Part shown: positions 22,146 to 32,149 of the stretch, one piece after another
Position numbering within the stretch: the first letter of the stretch is position 1
How the letters are laid out: each line of letters starts with the position of its first letter
Source: Ursus arctos
Taxonomy: Eukaryota; Chordata; Mammalia; Carnivora; Ursidae
DNA length: 64,000 bases
Direction: 5' to 3'
Assembly (NCBI RefSeq): GCF_023065955.2
Contig: NW_026622963.1
Location: forward strand, 10,733,001-10,797,000
Notes under the pieces: generated by a model
Told to the model about the DNA's origin: nothing
What the model saw: the letters and a program-made list of their open reading frames with translations, nothing else
The model's database searches: none
Position numbers and translations under genes: made by a program

Positions 22146-22555
22146 GTAAAGAGGGTGCCCGGGCCGGAAGTGGTTCTAGAGTTGAAGGGTGAGTTTGGGG
22201 GATGCCCCTGCCCTGGGCCTGGTGGGTGGAGGGTCCGGACAGTGGTGCGGGGAGGAGGGGCCCCCTGGAAGGGGAGGCAGGAGGGAGTCCTTGATCAAGT
22301 GGAGGTGGTTGTGGTTGTGCAGGGCTGGGAGGTGCGGCGAAGGGGGGACCGAGGGAGGGAAGGCAGGTCGGAAGGGGAAGGACGTAGTGACACCTGTCTC
22401 CTATTCCCAGGGAAGCTGAACTAGGCGATGAGAAGCCAGGGTCTTGATGGCAGAAGGGGGGGTTCTGGGACTGGCTCCTCTACCAACTCTGAGTCTCCCT
22501 GTCTCTCAGCCTTGGTTCCTCATCTCTGCCTAGCTCGGAGGTCCCGAATCTGCCC
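22146..22555. other. No gene seen
   Basis: G-rich unique sequence. A weak sense MIR-like core ('ctctcagccttggttcctca') may lie near 22500-22525. Confidence 0.35.
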
Positions 22556-22557
22556 CA

Positions 22558-22805
22558 TAGATGTGTGCACACGTGAGCGTGTGTGTGTCTGTGCAGGTGT
22601 GAGTACATGTCTGCGTGTAAGTACGTGTATGTGACCAAGTGTGCTCATGTGCATGAGTGTGTATGTGTGTGTGAGACTATGAGAGGTGTTTGTGTGTTTA
22701 TGTGTCTAAGTGTGTATGTGTGTGTGAGACTATGAGTGTGTTTATGTATAAGTGTGAGTGTCTGGATACACGTCTGTGCGTGAGAGGGTGTATATTCCAG
22801 CTCTG
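22558..22805 (+). repeat. GT-rich degenerate microsatellite/minisatellite
   Basis: Imperfect TG/CA repeats with interspersed words. A 28-base stretch starting 'agtgtgtatgtgtgtgtgag' occurs twice, at 22656-22683 and 22709-22736, so part of the array expanded with a 53-base period. Confidence 0.85.
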
Positions 22806-22877
22806 GAGTGTGGTAAAATTCACAGCCCATAGATTTTGGAGAGATTGGGAGACCTGCTGTGAAAACCAGGCTTTTGG

Positions 22878-23085
22878 GGCGCCTGGGTGGCTCATTCGTT
22901 AAGCGTCTGCCTTCAGCTCACGGCGTGATCCCAACGTTATGGGATCGAGCCCCACATCAGGCTCCTCTGCTGGGAGCCTGCTTCTTCCTCTCCCACTCCC
23001 CCTGCTTTGTTCCCTCTCTCGCTGGCTGTGTCTCTCTCTCTGTCAAATAAATAAATAAAATCTTAAAAAAAAAAAAACAAAAAAC
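22878..23085 (+). mobile_element. SINEC (Can-SINE), young arctoid type, full length
   Basis: Starts 'ggcgcctgggtggctcattc' after a target site. It has the tRNA-Lys-derived head with A-box-like 'tggctcattcgttaag' and B-box-like 'gggatcgagcccc', a CT-rich body, the 'aaataaataaataaaatctt' end and a poly-A tail. The target duplication ccaggcttttgg is at 22866-22877 and 23086-23097. Pol III-derived and nonautonomous, mobilised by L1. Low divergence and an intact tail point to recent insertion. Confidence 0.95.
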
Positions 23086-23099
23086 CCAGGCTTTTGGCG

Positions 23100-23910
23100 T
23101 CTCTCGAAAAGTCAGAAGCCCAGACCCTGTGTCCCACAGGAGCACTGGTAGAAGGGAGCAGTGGCTGCCTCCACTGATCTTGCTTCCCTGCCCCCCCCCG
23201 TTTATATTACAGCCTGACTTGGGGGTGTCTGAGTTTTCAACCCCTGGTCTCTGAGAGGCGCCTGGTGACTCTGTGGTCTGCCAGGGCCCATGAGAGTTGG
23301 TGGGATGGTCTTGTATGGAGAAGAGCATTTGGGCCCCCAAGAAGGTGGGGGACATCTCAGCTGACCCTGTCCCCTTCTCCTGAAAGGACTGAGTGCAGAT
23401 GGGGTTGCAGAGGCCCCGGCTGGGAGTGTCCTGGGTGCCGGAAGGAGACTGTGTGGAGTTCCCCACTGCATTCACAACCGGCCATCCCAGTCCTGGTTAC
23501 TGCTCAGCCTGGAGTCACAGCCCTGAGGGGCTCAGACAAAGCGGGGGGCTGACTCTCTCAAGAAGGCAGTGAGGCGGGTTATAGGAGGTGCTGCAGCAAC
23601 CCATCCCCGGACCCCGAGGCCCCCGCTCTCTGCTGGACGCCTCTCCCCAGGTCCCTGTCGCTGCCTCCCTCTTGGCTGTGCTTCTCATTCCCTGAGGACT
23701 TTGGCTCCTGTTCTGCTCATGCCAACCTGGGCCGCACCCCAAACAGGCTGGGCCCTCGTCCATCTCCCTTCTCTCCTCCACCCCAAGCTCAGTCCTGGCC
23801 TCTCGTGCTGCCAGAAATGAGGAAATAAGCTGAGGGGTTTCTCCTCGAATGTGTGGCCTGGTTGACGAAGAGGTGTTTGCAGTCAGGGAGGCCCCTGTAG
23901 CCCACAGAGT
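23100..23910. other. No gene seen
   Basis: GC-rich unique sequence; no supported feature. Confidence 0.4.
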
Positions 23911-23914
23911 ATGT

Positions 23915-23985
23915 GGGACTGAGGGGCGGGGGGTTGCCCAAAGTCACACAGCTTGGGGGCAGGGTTAGGGAAGGCCCAGAACTCA
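23915..23985 (-). repeat. MIR fragment, antisense
   Basis: 'ggttgcccaaagtcacacag' then 'cttgggggcagggttagg' fits the reversed MIR core. Confidence 0.45.
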
Positions 23986-24164
23986 GGCCCCCTCCCCCCA
24001 GAGGGTTATGAGCATGGCCAAGGCCCAGGGGCTGAGGCTGAGGGGTCCCCACTTCCAAAGGAAGTGATGCTCGTGGCTCCCTTGACCCCTGGCCCTTTCT
24101 CATGAGAACCATGCAGATCAGCTCCTGGCTTGCGTCTTTGAGACCTGATATCGGGGTCCAGAGG

Positions 24165-24420
24165 CTTTCTTGTATATGTGGGTGTGGGCGCTCACATGCG
24201 TATGTGTACACGTGTATACATGTGTGCAAGTATTGACATCCCCCTGTGCATACCCACGGGCACATGTGGCACGTGGAGGGCTCCTGGGTACGCGCATTCA
24301 TGCTCCTGAGCATGCGTACATGTGTGTCCCTGGGGTGCAGCCCCCTGGCAGTTCTGCCCCTCCATCTTTACACATGTGTGTCTTTCCACGTAGGTCTGTG
24401 TGTGTAGCTGCAGGGTGTGG
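24165..24420 (+). repeat. GT/CA-rich degenerate repeat
   Basis: Clusters of 'gtgtacacgtgtatacatgt'-type alternating sequence around 24203-24225 with scattered ACATGTG words up to 24420. Not a clean array. Confidence 0.6.
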
Positions 24421-25220
24421 CGAGGCCCTTCCGTAGGCCCTGGAAGAGGGTGGCTCTCTAGGCAGGTGGTGATAAGTTGGAGGCGCGAGCTCTGGCCCAT
24501 GCTGGGAGCTGGCCCACTCGGGGGATGGTACCCTCTCTCCAAATGCTAGTGAGTGTCCTGTTGAGTGCCGGCTTCTGGGGGAGCCCTGGATCCCACTCCC
24601 AGCTCACAGGCCCTTGTAGGGAGAGAGCGTGGGCTACACGTGTTCTATGACTCCACTGCCCGGAGATGCTGAGGACGGAGCAGGCACCCTACTGGGCAGT
24701 CCCCTCCAGGCTGCGGCGGGGGGCAGGCCCTTCCCCATGCGGCTGAAGCAAACCCAGGTGTGCAGTGGGGACAGAGCAGGGTTGGGAGGACCTGGGACCC
24801 CCTCCGCCACAGAGCGGCCTGGGCCCTGGCACAGAAGGAGCTGCCCCCACCCCAGGCTCCCAGGGCTGCCCCTTCCTCTTGCCGCCAACACATTGGCTAA
24901 GGAAGAAGTCACCTAAGCTCTCTGGCCCATCTGCCTCCCTTCCCCATCTCTCTACCCCCCATTATCCGACAGGCTCAGGGGCTGAGCTTGCGACCCTCTA
25001 CCAGGAGGGAAGTGTTTTCAAAGACAGAGCAGTTCGGACCCCTAAGACACAGTGTGCTAATGGTGGGGTTTCAGGCACTGTGTGTGACACGGGGTGCCAC
25101 TTCTGGCGGTAACGCCCCCTTGCCTCAGGGGACACAGCTGACTCCTGCATGTTGGTGGAGGCCCCACGGGCTGCCTGGGACCTGGGCCTGCCACTCCCAC
25201 CTCAGCCTGCCTAGGGGACT
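24421..25220. other. No gene seen
   Basis: GC-rich unique sequence without recognised repeats or coding signals. Confidence 0.4.
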
Positions 25221-25224
25221 GCCC

Positions 25225-25395
25225 CCCCTCACCTCCACTGTATTTACGTGTCTGTTTTATGATTTCAATTTTTAATGCCTCTGCTCTTTGAAGATGCTTA
25301 ATGCTTTCGAGTGGAACATTTCCTTCCAGGACCTGAGCGCAGATTGAGGACAGAGCAATAAATCAACTAATAACTGGAACCTCATTTTCTGCTCC
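25225..25395. promoter_or_regulatory. Candidate conserved noncoding element
   Basis: AT-rich island with 'ttatgatttcaatttttaat' and, after a mixed middle, 'gcaataaatcaactaataac'. It is bounded sharply by GC-rich DNA on both sides, without a repeat signature. Regulatory role inferred. Confidence 0.35.
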
Positions 25396-25956
25396 ACGGC
25401 AGAGAGTTAACCCCTGCCTCGCTGCACTCCTCTCCAGGCGGCTTTGGTGGCAAGGGGGGCTGGCGGGAAGCAGGGGTGCTGAGTGCCACCGCACTGCCCC
25501 AGCTGCTGCCCTCTCTGTCGCTTCTCCTGGCTCTTTCCTCCTTGCCTTTGTTTCCCCTCGTTCTCTTCATCTTTGTTTATTTCTGTCCTGCTCGAAGCAA
25601 ATCAGAATAGAGCAGATGTCTGGAGTTGGGGATTATGGGGGGACCCTGGGATGGTGTGAGAAGACATTCGTTGGGCACTTTCTGGGTCTGGACGCCGGCC
25701 TGGTTTTGCCCGGACTAGCCACGTGACCAAAGGGCTGTCCAGCCCTTCCCGAGCCCCCAGGTTACCACCTATGCGAAGGGAACTGACCACATGGACAGAC
25801 CAGCAGTGGTGGGCGGTGCTTGAGGTGCCTTCTACTCCCCTGCCCATGGTGGCTTGGGGAGAGGACAGGGGACAGGCTCTCAGTGGGACCGGTGGAGACG
25901 GCTCTTCGCTCCTTTTGTGCGCGTGAATCTGCATGTGTCCACTAATGCTTGCCTGG

Positions 25957-25960
<4 letters not shown>

Positions 25961-25993
<33 letters not shown>
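25961..25993 (+). repeat. (GT)n microsatellite
   Basis: About 16 uninterrupted GT units, followed by a short GC-alternating stretch (gcgcgc). Confidence 0.95.
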
Positions 25994-25998
<5 letters not shown>

Positions 25999-26167
25999 CT
26001 GTGCCCGTCTCTTCGTATGTTTTGGCCTCCGGCGTCATGAAGCACCCTGCCGTTCACCTAGGGTGACCCCGACCCTCTGTAGGACTTGTGAAAGGGCCCA
26101 CAGTGGAAAACCATGTCTGAATGGACAGGCTGAGTGATGCAGGTCCAGATTGGGACCACGCCGCCGG

Positions 26168-26279
26168 GGTGCAAAGCTGGCTCTGCCATTTATTGCCGTG
26201 TGTCCTTGGATAAGTCACTTGACCTATGTGGGCCTCAGGTTTCCCATCTGTAAAACAGAGATAAGAATAGAGCCTCCCT
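26168..26279 (+). repeat. MIR SINE, 5' part, split by a SINEC
   Basis: Sense MIR: 'agctggctctgccatttatt', 'tccttggataagtcacttga', 'ggcctcaggtttcccatctg' and 'taaaacagagataagaatag'. The element breaks off at a SINEC and resumes at 26481. Confidence 0.9.
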
Positions 26280-26466
26280 AGGGCACCTGGAGGGCACAGT
26301 TGGTTAAGCGTTCGACTCTTGGTTTCTGTTCAGGCCGTGATCTCAGGGTTGTGAGATCGAGCTCCGTGTCCAGCTCCGAGCTCAGTGCAGAGTCTGCTTA
26401 AGACTCTCTCTTCCTCTCCCTCTGCCCCTCCCCCACCAAAATAAATAAATAAAGCTTAAAAAAAAA
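26280..26466 (+). mobile_element. SINEC, older subfamily, inserted in a MIR
   Basis: Begins 'agggcacctggagggcacag'. It has the tRNA-like head 'ttggttaagcgttcgactct', a B-box-like 'tgagatcgagctccgtgtcc', a short CT-rich body, and an 'aaataaataaataaagctta' end with an A tail. The imperfect target duplication (aatagagcctccct / aatagtgcctctct) lies at 26266-26279 and 26467-26480. More diverged than the copies at 22878 and 36481. Confidence 0.93.
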
Positions 26467-26480
26467 AATAGTGCCTCTCT

Positions 26481-26572
26481 CATTACTTTTTGTACAGATT
26501 AAATGAGTTAGTTGCCTGTAAAGTGCTTCGTACATAGTAAGTGCAATGTAAGTGTTTGCTGTCATTATTTTA
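26481..26572 (+). repeat. MIR SINE, 3' part
   Basis: Continuation of the MIR interrupted at 26279: 'gattaaatgagttagttgcc', 'tgtaaagtgcttcgtacata' and 'gtaagtgtttgctgtcatta'. Joined to its 5' part it forms one nearly complete MIR. Confidence 0.9.
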
Positions 26573-26719
26573 AGATGCACACACTCACACAAAGCGTGCT
26601 CCCCTCCCCAAACCTACTGACCGTAAGAAACCAGAGGGGCAGTAGTCACATGTGCCCAAACCCACCAGCCGCCAGCACCTGGTGTGCACCACAGCCTGCG
26701 AGTGAGGAGGAGGCCAGTG

Positions 26720-26850
26720 TTTATCAGAGCAGCCAGGGGTGGCTTCCTGGAGGAGGTGGCACCAGCACTAGGCCTCAGATAAATAGAGGAGGGTAGACCT
26801 GGGCACCTGTTGGGGAAGGGCAGGAAGGATGTTTGGAGAGTACCAAGGCT
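26720..26850 (-). repeat. L2-like fragment, antisense
   Basis: 'ggcttcctggaggaggtggc' at about 26741-26760, then a diverged stretch, resembles the reversed L2 3' region. Confidence 0.4.
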
Positions 26851-26904
26851 CAGATGGTGGTGTTTACATTGATTTAGAGGGAAGCAGGGAGGGGACAGAC
26901 CAAG

Positions 26905-27080
26905 GTTCAGTAGGCGCCTACTGTGTGGAGACACTTTGTATATGTTAAGTCTCTGTGGAGGTGAAGAAACTGTATCTGAGCAGTAATGTGTGACTTGCGC
27001 AGGGTCACCCAAGCCATCAGCGGCAGAGATGACATTTGAATGAGTGTCTGTTTGACCCCGAAGCTGCATTCTGCCCATTG
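26905..27080 (-). repeat. MIR SINE, antisense
   Basis: 'ttcagtaggcgcctactgtg', 'atatgttaagtctctgtgga', 'cttgcgcagggtcacccaag' and 'gacatttgaatgagtgtctg' follow the reversed MIR. Confidence 0.7.
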
Positions 27081-27515
27081 CCCAGGTCCCAGCCCTGTAA
27101 GCCTGGAGAAGGGCAGCCAGTCCAAACCTCCCTACAGTGTCCTGGTTCATGCCATTTTCATAGGATTCCACTCCCTCTGACAGTGATCCACAGGTTCGGC
27201 CAAATCTGGGTGCCAAAACACAGCCCTGTGACGCCCCCACGCCCCCTGAGCCACGCCCTGCCTGGTCCTGATGCTGCCCAGTGGGCTGACAGTGAGTAGG
27301 GCACCGTTTCCTCCCCGTGTCCCCAGGTGTGTGGTGGGAAAGGAAGGTGGCCCGTCCTGAGCTGCTGCCGTGTGCCACACACAATGCGTGGCCCCGCCGC
27401 ATCCCACACATGACACGGCCACCCTGTAGAGGGGGCTGAGCCAAGCTCCAGGGCCCAGCCCCGGGAGTTCGGCGTCCCAGACAGTCAGGCCCTTGCGTGG
27501 CATCCAGGGCAATCC
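27081..27515. other. No gene seen
   Basis: GC-rich unique sequence. The 276-codon minus-strand frame (26614-27444) overlaps a MIR and an L2 fragment and has no known homologue that I recognise. Confidence 0.4.
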
Positions 27516-27519
27516 GGAA

Positions 27520-27720
27520 AAACGCTCAGCCCCGAGTATTTGGTTTCCAGAGTATTTAAGCAGATGACTCCACTAGGTTATAATTTTAGCACATTACGGC
27601 TGATGTCTTCTTGGGTCCATAAAACAGCAAACTTTTATCACTGGAAGCAGCTCTCAGCAAGACGTGGGAAACTATCATGTCGTCGAGTCATCTGGGTATC
27701 AGTTACTGTTTGGGGGAGAG
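27520..27720. promoter_or_regulatory. Candidate conserved noncoding element
   Basis: AT-rich for this region: 'tttccagagtatttaagcag', 'aggttataattttagcacat' and 'ccataaaacagcaaactttt'. No repeat fits. A putative enhancer by composition only. Confidence 0.35.
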
Positions 27721-27836
27721 TGGAGTGTGTGGGTATTTATAGACATGTGCACCCTCCCCGTGCACAGGCAAGCCAGCCTCCGCGGCGGGGTTGGGGGGAG
27801 AGGATGCTGCTGGGGAGGAGAGCAGGGATTTCTTGT

Positions 27837-29060
27837 CCATTCATGCGACAAGCTTTGTTGAACACCTACTGTGTGCCAGGCGCTGACTGTGCAGGCTCCC
27901 CCGGGCTGGTGGGTAAGACAGATACCAATAAAATAAAGGCAAATAGGGAATTGGACATTGCTCATGGTGCAGTGATGGCATGAATGGGGTCACCTGTGAG
28001 ATGAGGCCCAGCCCTCTCTTAGGTGAGGGAGCACCTGAGGGAGGGCGCTGAATGAGGAGGAGGTTATATGGCAGGGGGAGGGGCCGCAAATGAGGGCATC
28101 TGCCTGGGACTCTGGGAGGAGCAGAGATGTTTTCCAAAGGGCAGTGACCAACTATTGATGGGTTAAGCACGTGGTCAGCCAGGGTGACTGACCTGATTCG
28201 TGCTTTTAAAAGATCTCTCTGGCTGCTGCAGGAGGGGCCAAGAGGGGAAACAGGGTAAGGTGGAAGTCATGGAGGCTGGGGCCCGAATGGTAGCCATGGT
28301 GACAGAGAGAGGCAGAGGATTTCAGAGCCGTGATGGAGTCAGAACTGGGGGGAGGCGGAGGGAAGGAAGGAGGCAAGGAGGATCCCTTGGTTCTGGCTTG
28401 AGCCACCACGGCCGTTTTCTGAGAGGGGGAGGACCAGTGGAGGTGTGGGATTGGGAGGCAGGCAGGAGTTTGTGACTGGCTCCTGGAGCAGAGAGGTCTG
28501 TGGGCCTTTGGGTTCATAATCCTGGAGCTCAGGGAAGGGTTGAGCAGGGGACAGAGATGCGGAGTCTGTAGCTGCAGGAGGTGATTAGAGACATGGTGCA
28601 GAGAACCCAGAAGAGGTGCAGATGGCGGAGGGAGAGGACCAAGGCCTGGGTCCTGGGCTCGCTGGCGTGGAGAGTCAAGAGGAAGGAGCCGGCATAGGAG
28701 GCTGACAGGGCACGTCCTGGGAGAAGGAGGAGAGCCAGGGTGGTGGGGCATCTCAGAAGGCAAAAGGGGTTCCCAAAGGAAAGGCGAAGTCGGCTGTGCT
28801 GGGTGATGCAGCGAGGGTGGGCACGACGGAGACACAGATGCCGCCCCGCAGCTGACGATGTGGAGGCCGTGGGGGGGGCTGGGGTGAGAGAAGAGTAGGG
28901 ACGGGTGAATGGAATCCACTTCAAAGAGTGGGAGGAGCGGGAAGGGAGGAAGGATGTCATTGATTCTTCTTGGAAGTCTTGTGAAGAGGAGAAGAGACCT
29001 GGAGGTGGCTGGAGGCGGGAGAGTCACAGGAACCGCCAGGGAAGGCGCAGGCACGTCCCG
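27837..29060 (-). repeat. L2 LINE, antisense, with RT relic
   Basis: Reversed L2 from the tail ('gttgaacacctactgtgtgc', 'caggcgctgactgtgca'). Then comes 'agatctctctggctgctgca' at about 28211-28230, and the reversed RT core further on ('ctggagctcagggaagggtt' at about 28522-28541). The reverse strand reads through the RT region in broken frames; the 282-codon minus-strand frame at 28206-29054 is this fossil, not a gene. The 28.4-29.05 kb part is more diverged and its edge uncertain. Confidence 0.75.
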
Positions 29061-29099
29061 GACGCCCTCGCCCTCCGCCAGCCGCCCTGGATGGTGAAG

Positions 29100-29445
29100 G
29101 CTCGTGTAACTGTAGCGCCGGATCGAACCAGCTCATCGGCGCCTGAGCGATGCTCAGACCTTGTTGGGATTTCCCAGTTGTACAGGCACTTGTGTGGGTG
29201 TGTACATGGTGCGTGCGTGCCGCGCTCTGTAGCTTTGTGTAACCAGCACCACACTTGGGACACAGCACTGTCGCATCACACGGGGTCCCTATGCTGCCAC
29301 ACATCCCTCTGCCCCCACCGTCCCTCCCGGAGTCCCTGCTACTTGGTCCACCATCTCTGTAGCTTTGTTACTTTGCGAGTGTTATATAAATGCAATCATC
29401 CGGTACAGAACCTTCTGAGATGGAAGTTTTCTTAAACTCAGCACA
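29100..29445 (+). mobile_element. L1M 3'-UTR fragment, sense
   Basis: 'tgtgtaaccagcaccacact', 'catctctgtagctttgttac', 'gtgttatataaatgcaatca' and 'cttaaactcagcacaatgaa' follow the 3' region of old L1M elements in order. It lies at the edge of the L2 before it and may have inserted into a longer L2. Confidence 0.75.
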
Positions 29446-30420
29446 ATGAAGGGAGGGAAATTTAAAGGATGGGAGATACCAAACATGATTGTTTGCCGGT
29501 GGGGAGGATGATGGATCTAGGAGAGAAGGCAAGATGGACTAGGTAGTGATGGGAGCCAAATTCCTGGGGCCAGAGCAATGGGTTCAGAGTCCAAGTGGAA
29601 GCACTCAGCTTTGATGGGCAGCATGACCCCTCCCCAGGCAGGAAGAGAGAATGCGGACAGGAGCAGGCGGGCTTCTAGAATCTGCAGTGGGCCCCATCTG
29701 CCGGCGTCTGCTTTCTCAGTGAGGATGGGCAAAGTGTCCGTTGACAGGGACCAGTCAGGCGGAGGTGGGAGCTATGGGGCCTGTGAAAAAGGGATGACAG
29801 TGCCCTCTTGGAGAGCAGGACGGTGAGTGTGCCACGCCTCAAGTCTGAGATTCCAGCTCACAAAGGGCACAGCCTTCATGGTGGGCTCATGTTCCAGCCA
29901 CAGGTGTGAAGAGGGTGTCAGTTGTCTTCATCCAGATTGGGGTTTATGAAAGGATTGCCGAGGGAGAGAGGGGGCAGTGCATTTGAGAGATGCGTTACAG
30001 CGATGGACTGTGGGCCCCAAGCGAGGCGAAGGGAGTGGGGACAGAAGAGCAGAGATGAGATGGGGGAGCTTTGACGGTCTCAATGTTGTGAAGGCAGTGT
30101 GGTGAGAGAGCTGAGGGGGGGCAGCGGTGGGCTGGGGGGTGGTGCCTGACCAAGAGCTGTGGAGGACATGAGGGCCAGGCTGTGGCCTGGGGTGGAGGCT
30201 GCGGGGGATGGAGCCCAGAGATCATGGAGGCCGGAGGTCAGGGAACAGTGAGCTCTGGGGCTGGTCATCCCTAGCATGCTAAAGCCACCTTGAGGATGAC
30301 AAGGCTCGGAGTGCAGAGGGAGACAGGACCTTGCTGTGGATGAAGGGAGGTGGCCAGGAAGTTGGAAGGGAGAGATGAGGGAGGCATTAAAGGGACAGGA
30401 AAGAAAATTCTAGGTGGAAA
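29446..30420 (-). repeat. Possible 5' continuation of the antisense L2
   Basis: Purine-rich, with weak similarity to the reversed upstream part of L2 (for example 'ccagctcacaaagggcacag' near 29852 and 'ggtgtgaagagggtgtcag'). I cannot fix edges or exclude unique sequence. Confidence 0.3.
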
Positions 30421-30514
30421 GATTTGGAAGTGGGGTCTGGAAGGGGCTCAGAACAACCAGACATGTCAGCCTGCCCTGGCCTAGCAAAAAAAACTATAAA
30501 GTGTCACTATGCAC

Positions 30515-30605
30515 CCAGCCCTCAGATGGGAAAACAGAAGCCCAGAGCAGTGAAACAAGTTTCAGAAATGGCCGGAGCTTAGCTAGGGCCTGCTTGAAAG
30601 TCAGT
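30515..30605 (-). repeat. MIR fragment, antisense
   Basis: 'gatgggaaaacagaagccca' then 'gagcagtgaaacaagtttca' and 'gccggagcttagctaggg' fit the reversed MIR core. Confidence 0.6.
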
Positions 30606-30634
30606 AGAGGAGGAAAGAAGGCAGGTTCCGGACT

Positions 30635-30780
30635 AGCATGTTGCCTGGGCTTGAGTCCTGCTTATTCCACCCGTAAGTTGTTTTTTAAATCCTTCTGGGC
30701 CTTTCTGAAATGGAGCTATTGATAGTATATACTGCAGAGGTGGCCCTGAAGATTGAATGAGTTAATGCATCCGTCTTGTG
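30635..30780 (+). repeat. MIR SINE, sense
   Basis: 'gggcttgagtcctgcttatt', 'cttctgggcctttctgaaat', 'ggagctattgatagtatata' and 'gattgaatgagttaatgcat' give a sense MIR. Confidence 0.75.
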
Positions 30781-30784
30781 AATC

Positions 30785-30880
30785 ATGGGGCCAGCCGTTT
30801 TTACATATAGGGAAATTGAGACCCAGAGAGAGGAATTGACTTGTCCAAGCCCCAGTGGTCCTCAGCCTCCCTGCCAGGGC
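30785..30880 (-). repeat. MIR fragment, antisense
   Basis: 'tttacatatagggaaattga', 'gacccagagagaggaattga' and 'cttgtccaagccccagtgg' are reversed MIR core. It lies directly after the sense copy. Confidence 0.75.
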
Positions 30881-30999
30881 CCATCCCCCTGCCCCAGGGA
30901 CACCCCACCCATGGCATGGCCCCCCTTCCCCAGAACACATGCTTCTGTCCAGTGTCCTGGATGCTCCAGCAGCCCCATGGTGGAAGCAGGATGAGGGCC

Positions 31000-31045
31000 T
31001 CATTCCCATTTGACAGATGGGGAAACTGAGGGCAAGATGGTGTCT
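31000..31045 (-). repeat. MIR fragment, antisense
   Basis: 'cattcccatttgacagatgg' followed by 'ggaaactgagggcaag'. Confidence 0.65.
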
Positions 31046-31084
31046 TCACTCCCTGTGTCTCCCAGAGTGCCGAGGGAAGGTAGA

Positions 31085-31420
31085 ATCTTTATTATCAGCC
31101 AGTCTTCACTGTGGGGAACACAGAAATGACACAGATGCTGTTCCTGTCCCTGTGCCACAGTCTCAGGGGAGACGGGACAAACTAGTGAGCAAAGGTAGTA
31201 ATATGAAACAATGGAATACAGGGCAAGAGACAACTGCTCAAGGAGACAGATTTGAGGGCTGGGAAGAAAGAAAGAGAAGTCTGGTGACTCTGGTGGTGAA
31301 GGAGCCGGGTTTTGAAGGGTGATGTGAGCTTAGCAAACTGGAGGTGGAAGAGAAGGGCACCAGGGGGACGAGGGAGAGGAGCTGTGTGACCAAACACCCA
31401 GAGAGGGGCTAGGGAGGAGG
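31085..31420 (-). repeat. L2 LINE fragment, antisense
   Basis: 'aatgacacagatgctgttcc', 'gatatgaaac'-type middle sequence, 'acagatttgagggctgggaa' and 'ctggaggtggaagagaaggg' follow the reversed L2 3' UTR into the RT end. Confidence 0.7.
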
Positions 31421-31789
31421 TGTCCTGCTAGAGCAGAAGAGGCGGGAAGACAAGGCTGCCTCCTGAGACGTCTCAATTTTCTCCAAAGACGGGTGAACCA
31501 GATGCCCTGGAGGCTTGCAGACAGATGCCAACGGTGGGAAAGTGGCCAGTGGATCCTCCGTGGCCCAGCAAGCCTATAGCCGCCAAGAGCTGCGGCAGGG
31601 GGCCTGTAGGCAGAGTGGGACTGGCCCCAGGGTACAACTGGCCAGCTGCTGTGTGACCTTGCGCCAGCAAACTCTGCAAATGGGGCTCTCACAGCACCCC
31701 TTCCTCCCTCTCTGGGGGCTGGTGGAGTATCACAGCCCTGTGAGGTCTTCTTTAGCCAAACAGAAGCCGGCGCTGGGACTGATGGAATG

Positions 31790-32135
31790 GAGGTGAAGGC
31801 TTTTAGCTCTCTGGCAGAGATGCCCAGCAGAAACCCAAGGTGCGTCAGAAAGCAGTTTCAGGAGAACCTTTGATTTAGGGAACAAGGTTTTGGCATCAAA
31901 CTGCGATGAGAGAGCAGAGGCAGCCCGCCATGCAGTGAAACTGAGCGCTGTCAGCCTCATTAATCTGATGCCTCCGTGTTCAAAGCCACACCTAATTAGA
32001 AGGAGCCGCGACTCTCCACCGGTTGGGTGGCCCATTGTTCTCACTGGACAAGTCACACCAGGTGACTTCAAAGCGCGCTTCTCTGCATCCCTCTGCCGAG
32101 CAGTGCCAATTAACCAGCGTTTAGAGCTGGGCTGC
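31790..32135. promoter_or_regulatory. Candidate enhancer with homeodomain-type cores
   Basis: Repeat-free sequence with several short words typical of developmental enhancers: 'cctcattaatctgatgcctc' near 31955, 'cacctaattagaaggagcc' near 31988 and 'gtcacaccaggtgacttc' containing an E-box (CAGGTG) near 32058. Base composition is balanced, unlike the GC-rich flanks. Conservation is not testable here. Confidence 0.4.
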
Positions 32136-32149
32136 CCCGGCTGGCAAGC

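Noticed and set aside
22878..22960. tRNA gene (A-box and B-box-like words)
   Set aside because: This is the tRNA-Lys-derived head of a SINEC with a CT-rich body, A tail and target duplication. The same holds for the heads at 26280, 36481 and 59165.
26614..27444. 276-codon minus-strand open frame
   Set aside because: Overlaps an L2-like fragment and an antisense MIR; no homologue or splice context recognised.
28206..29054. 282-codon minus-strand open frame as a gene
   Set aside because: Same explanation: it covers reversed L2 RT sequence with broken frames.
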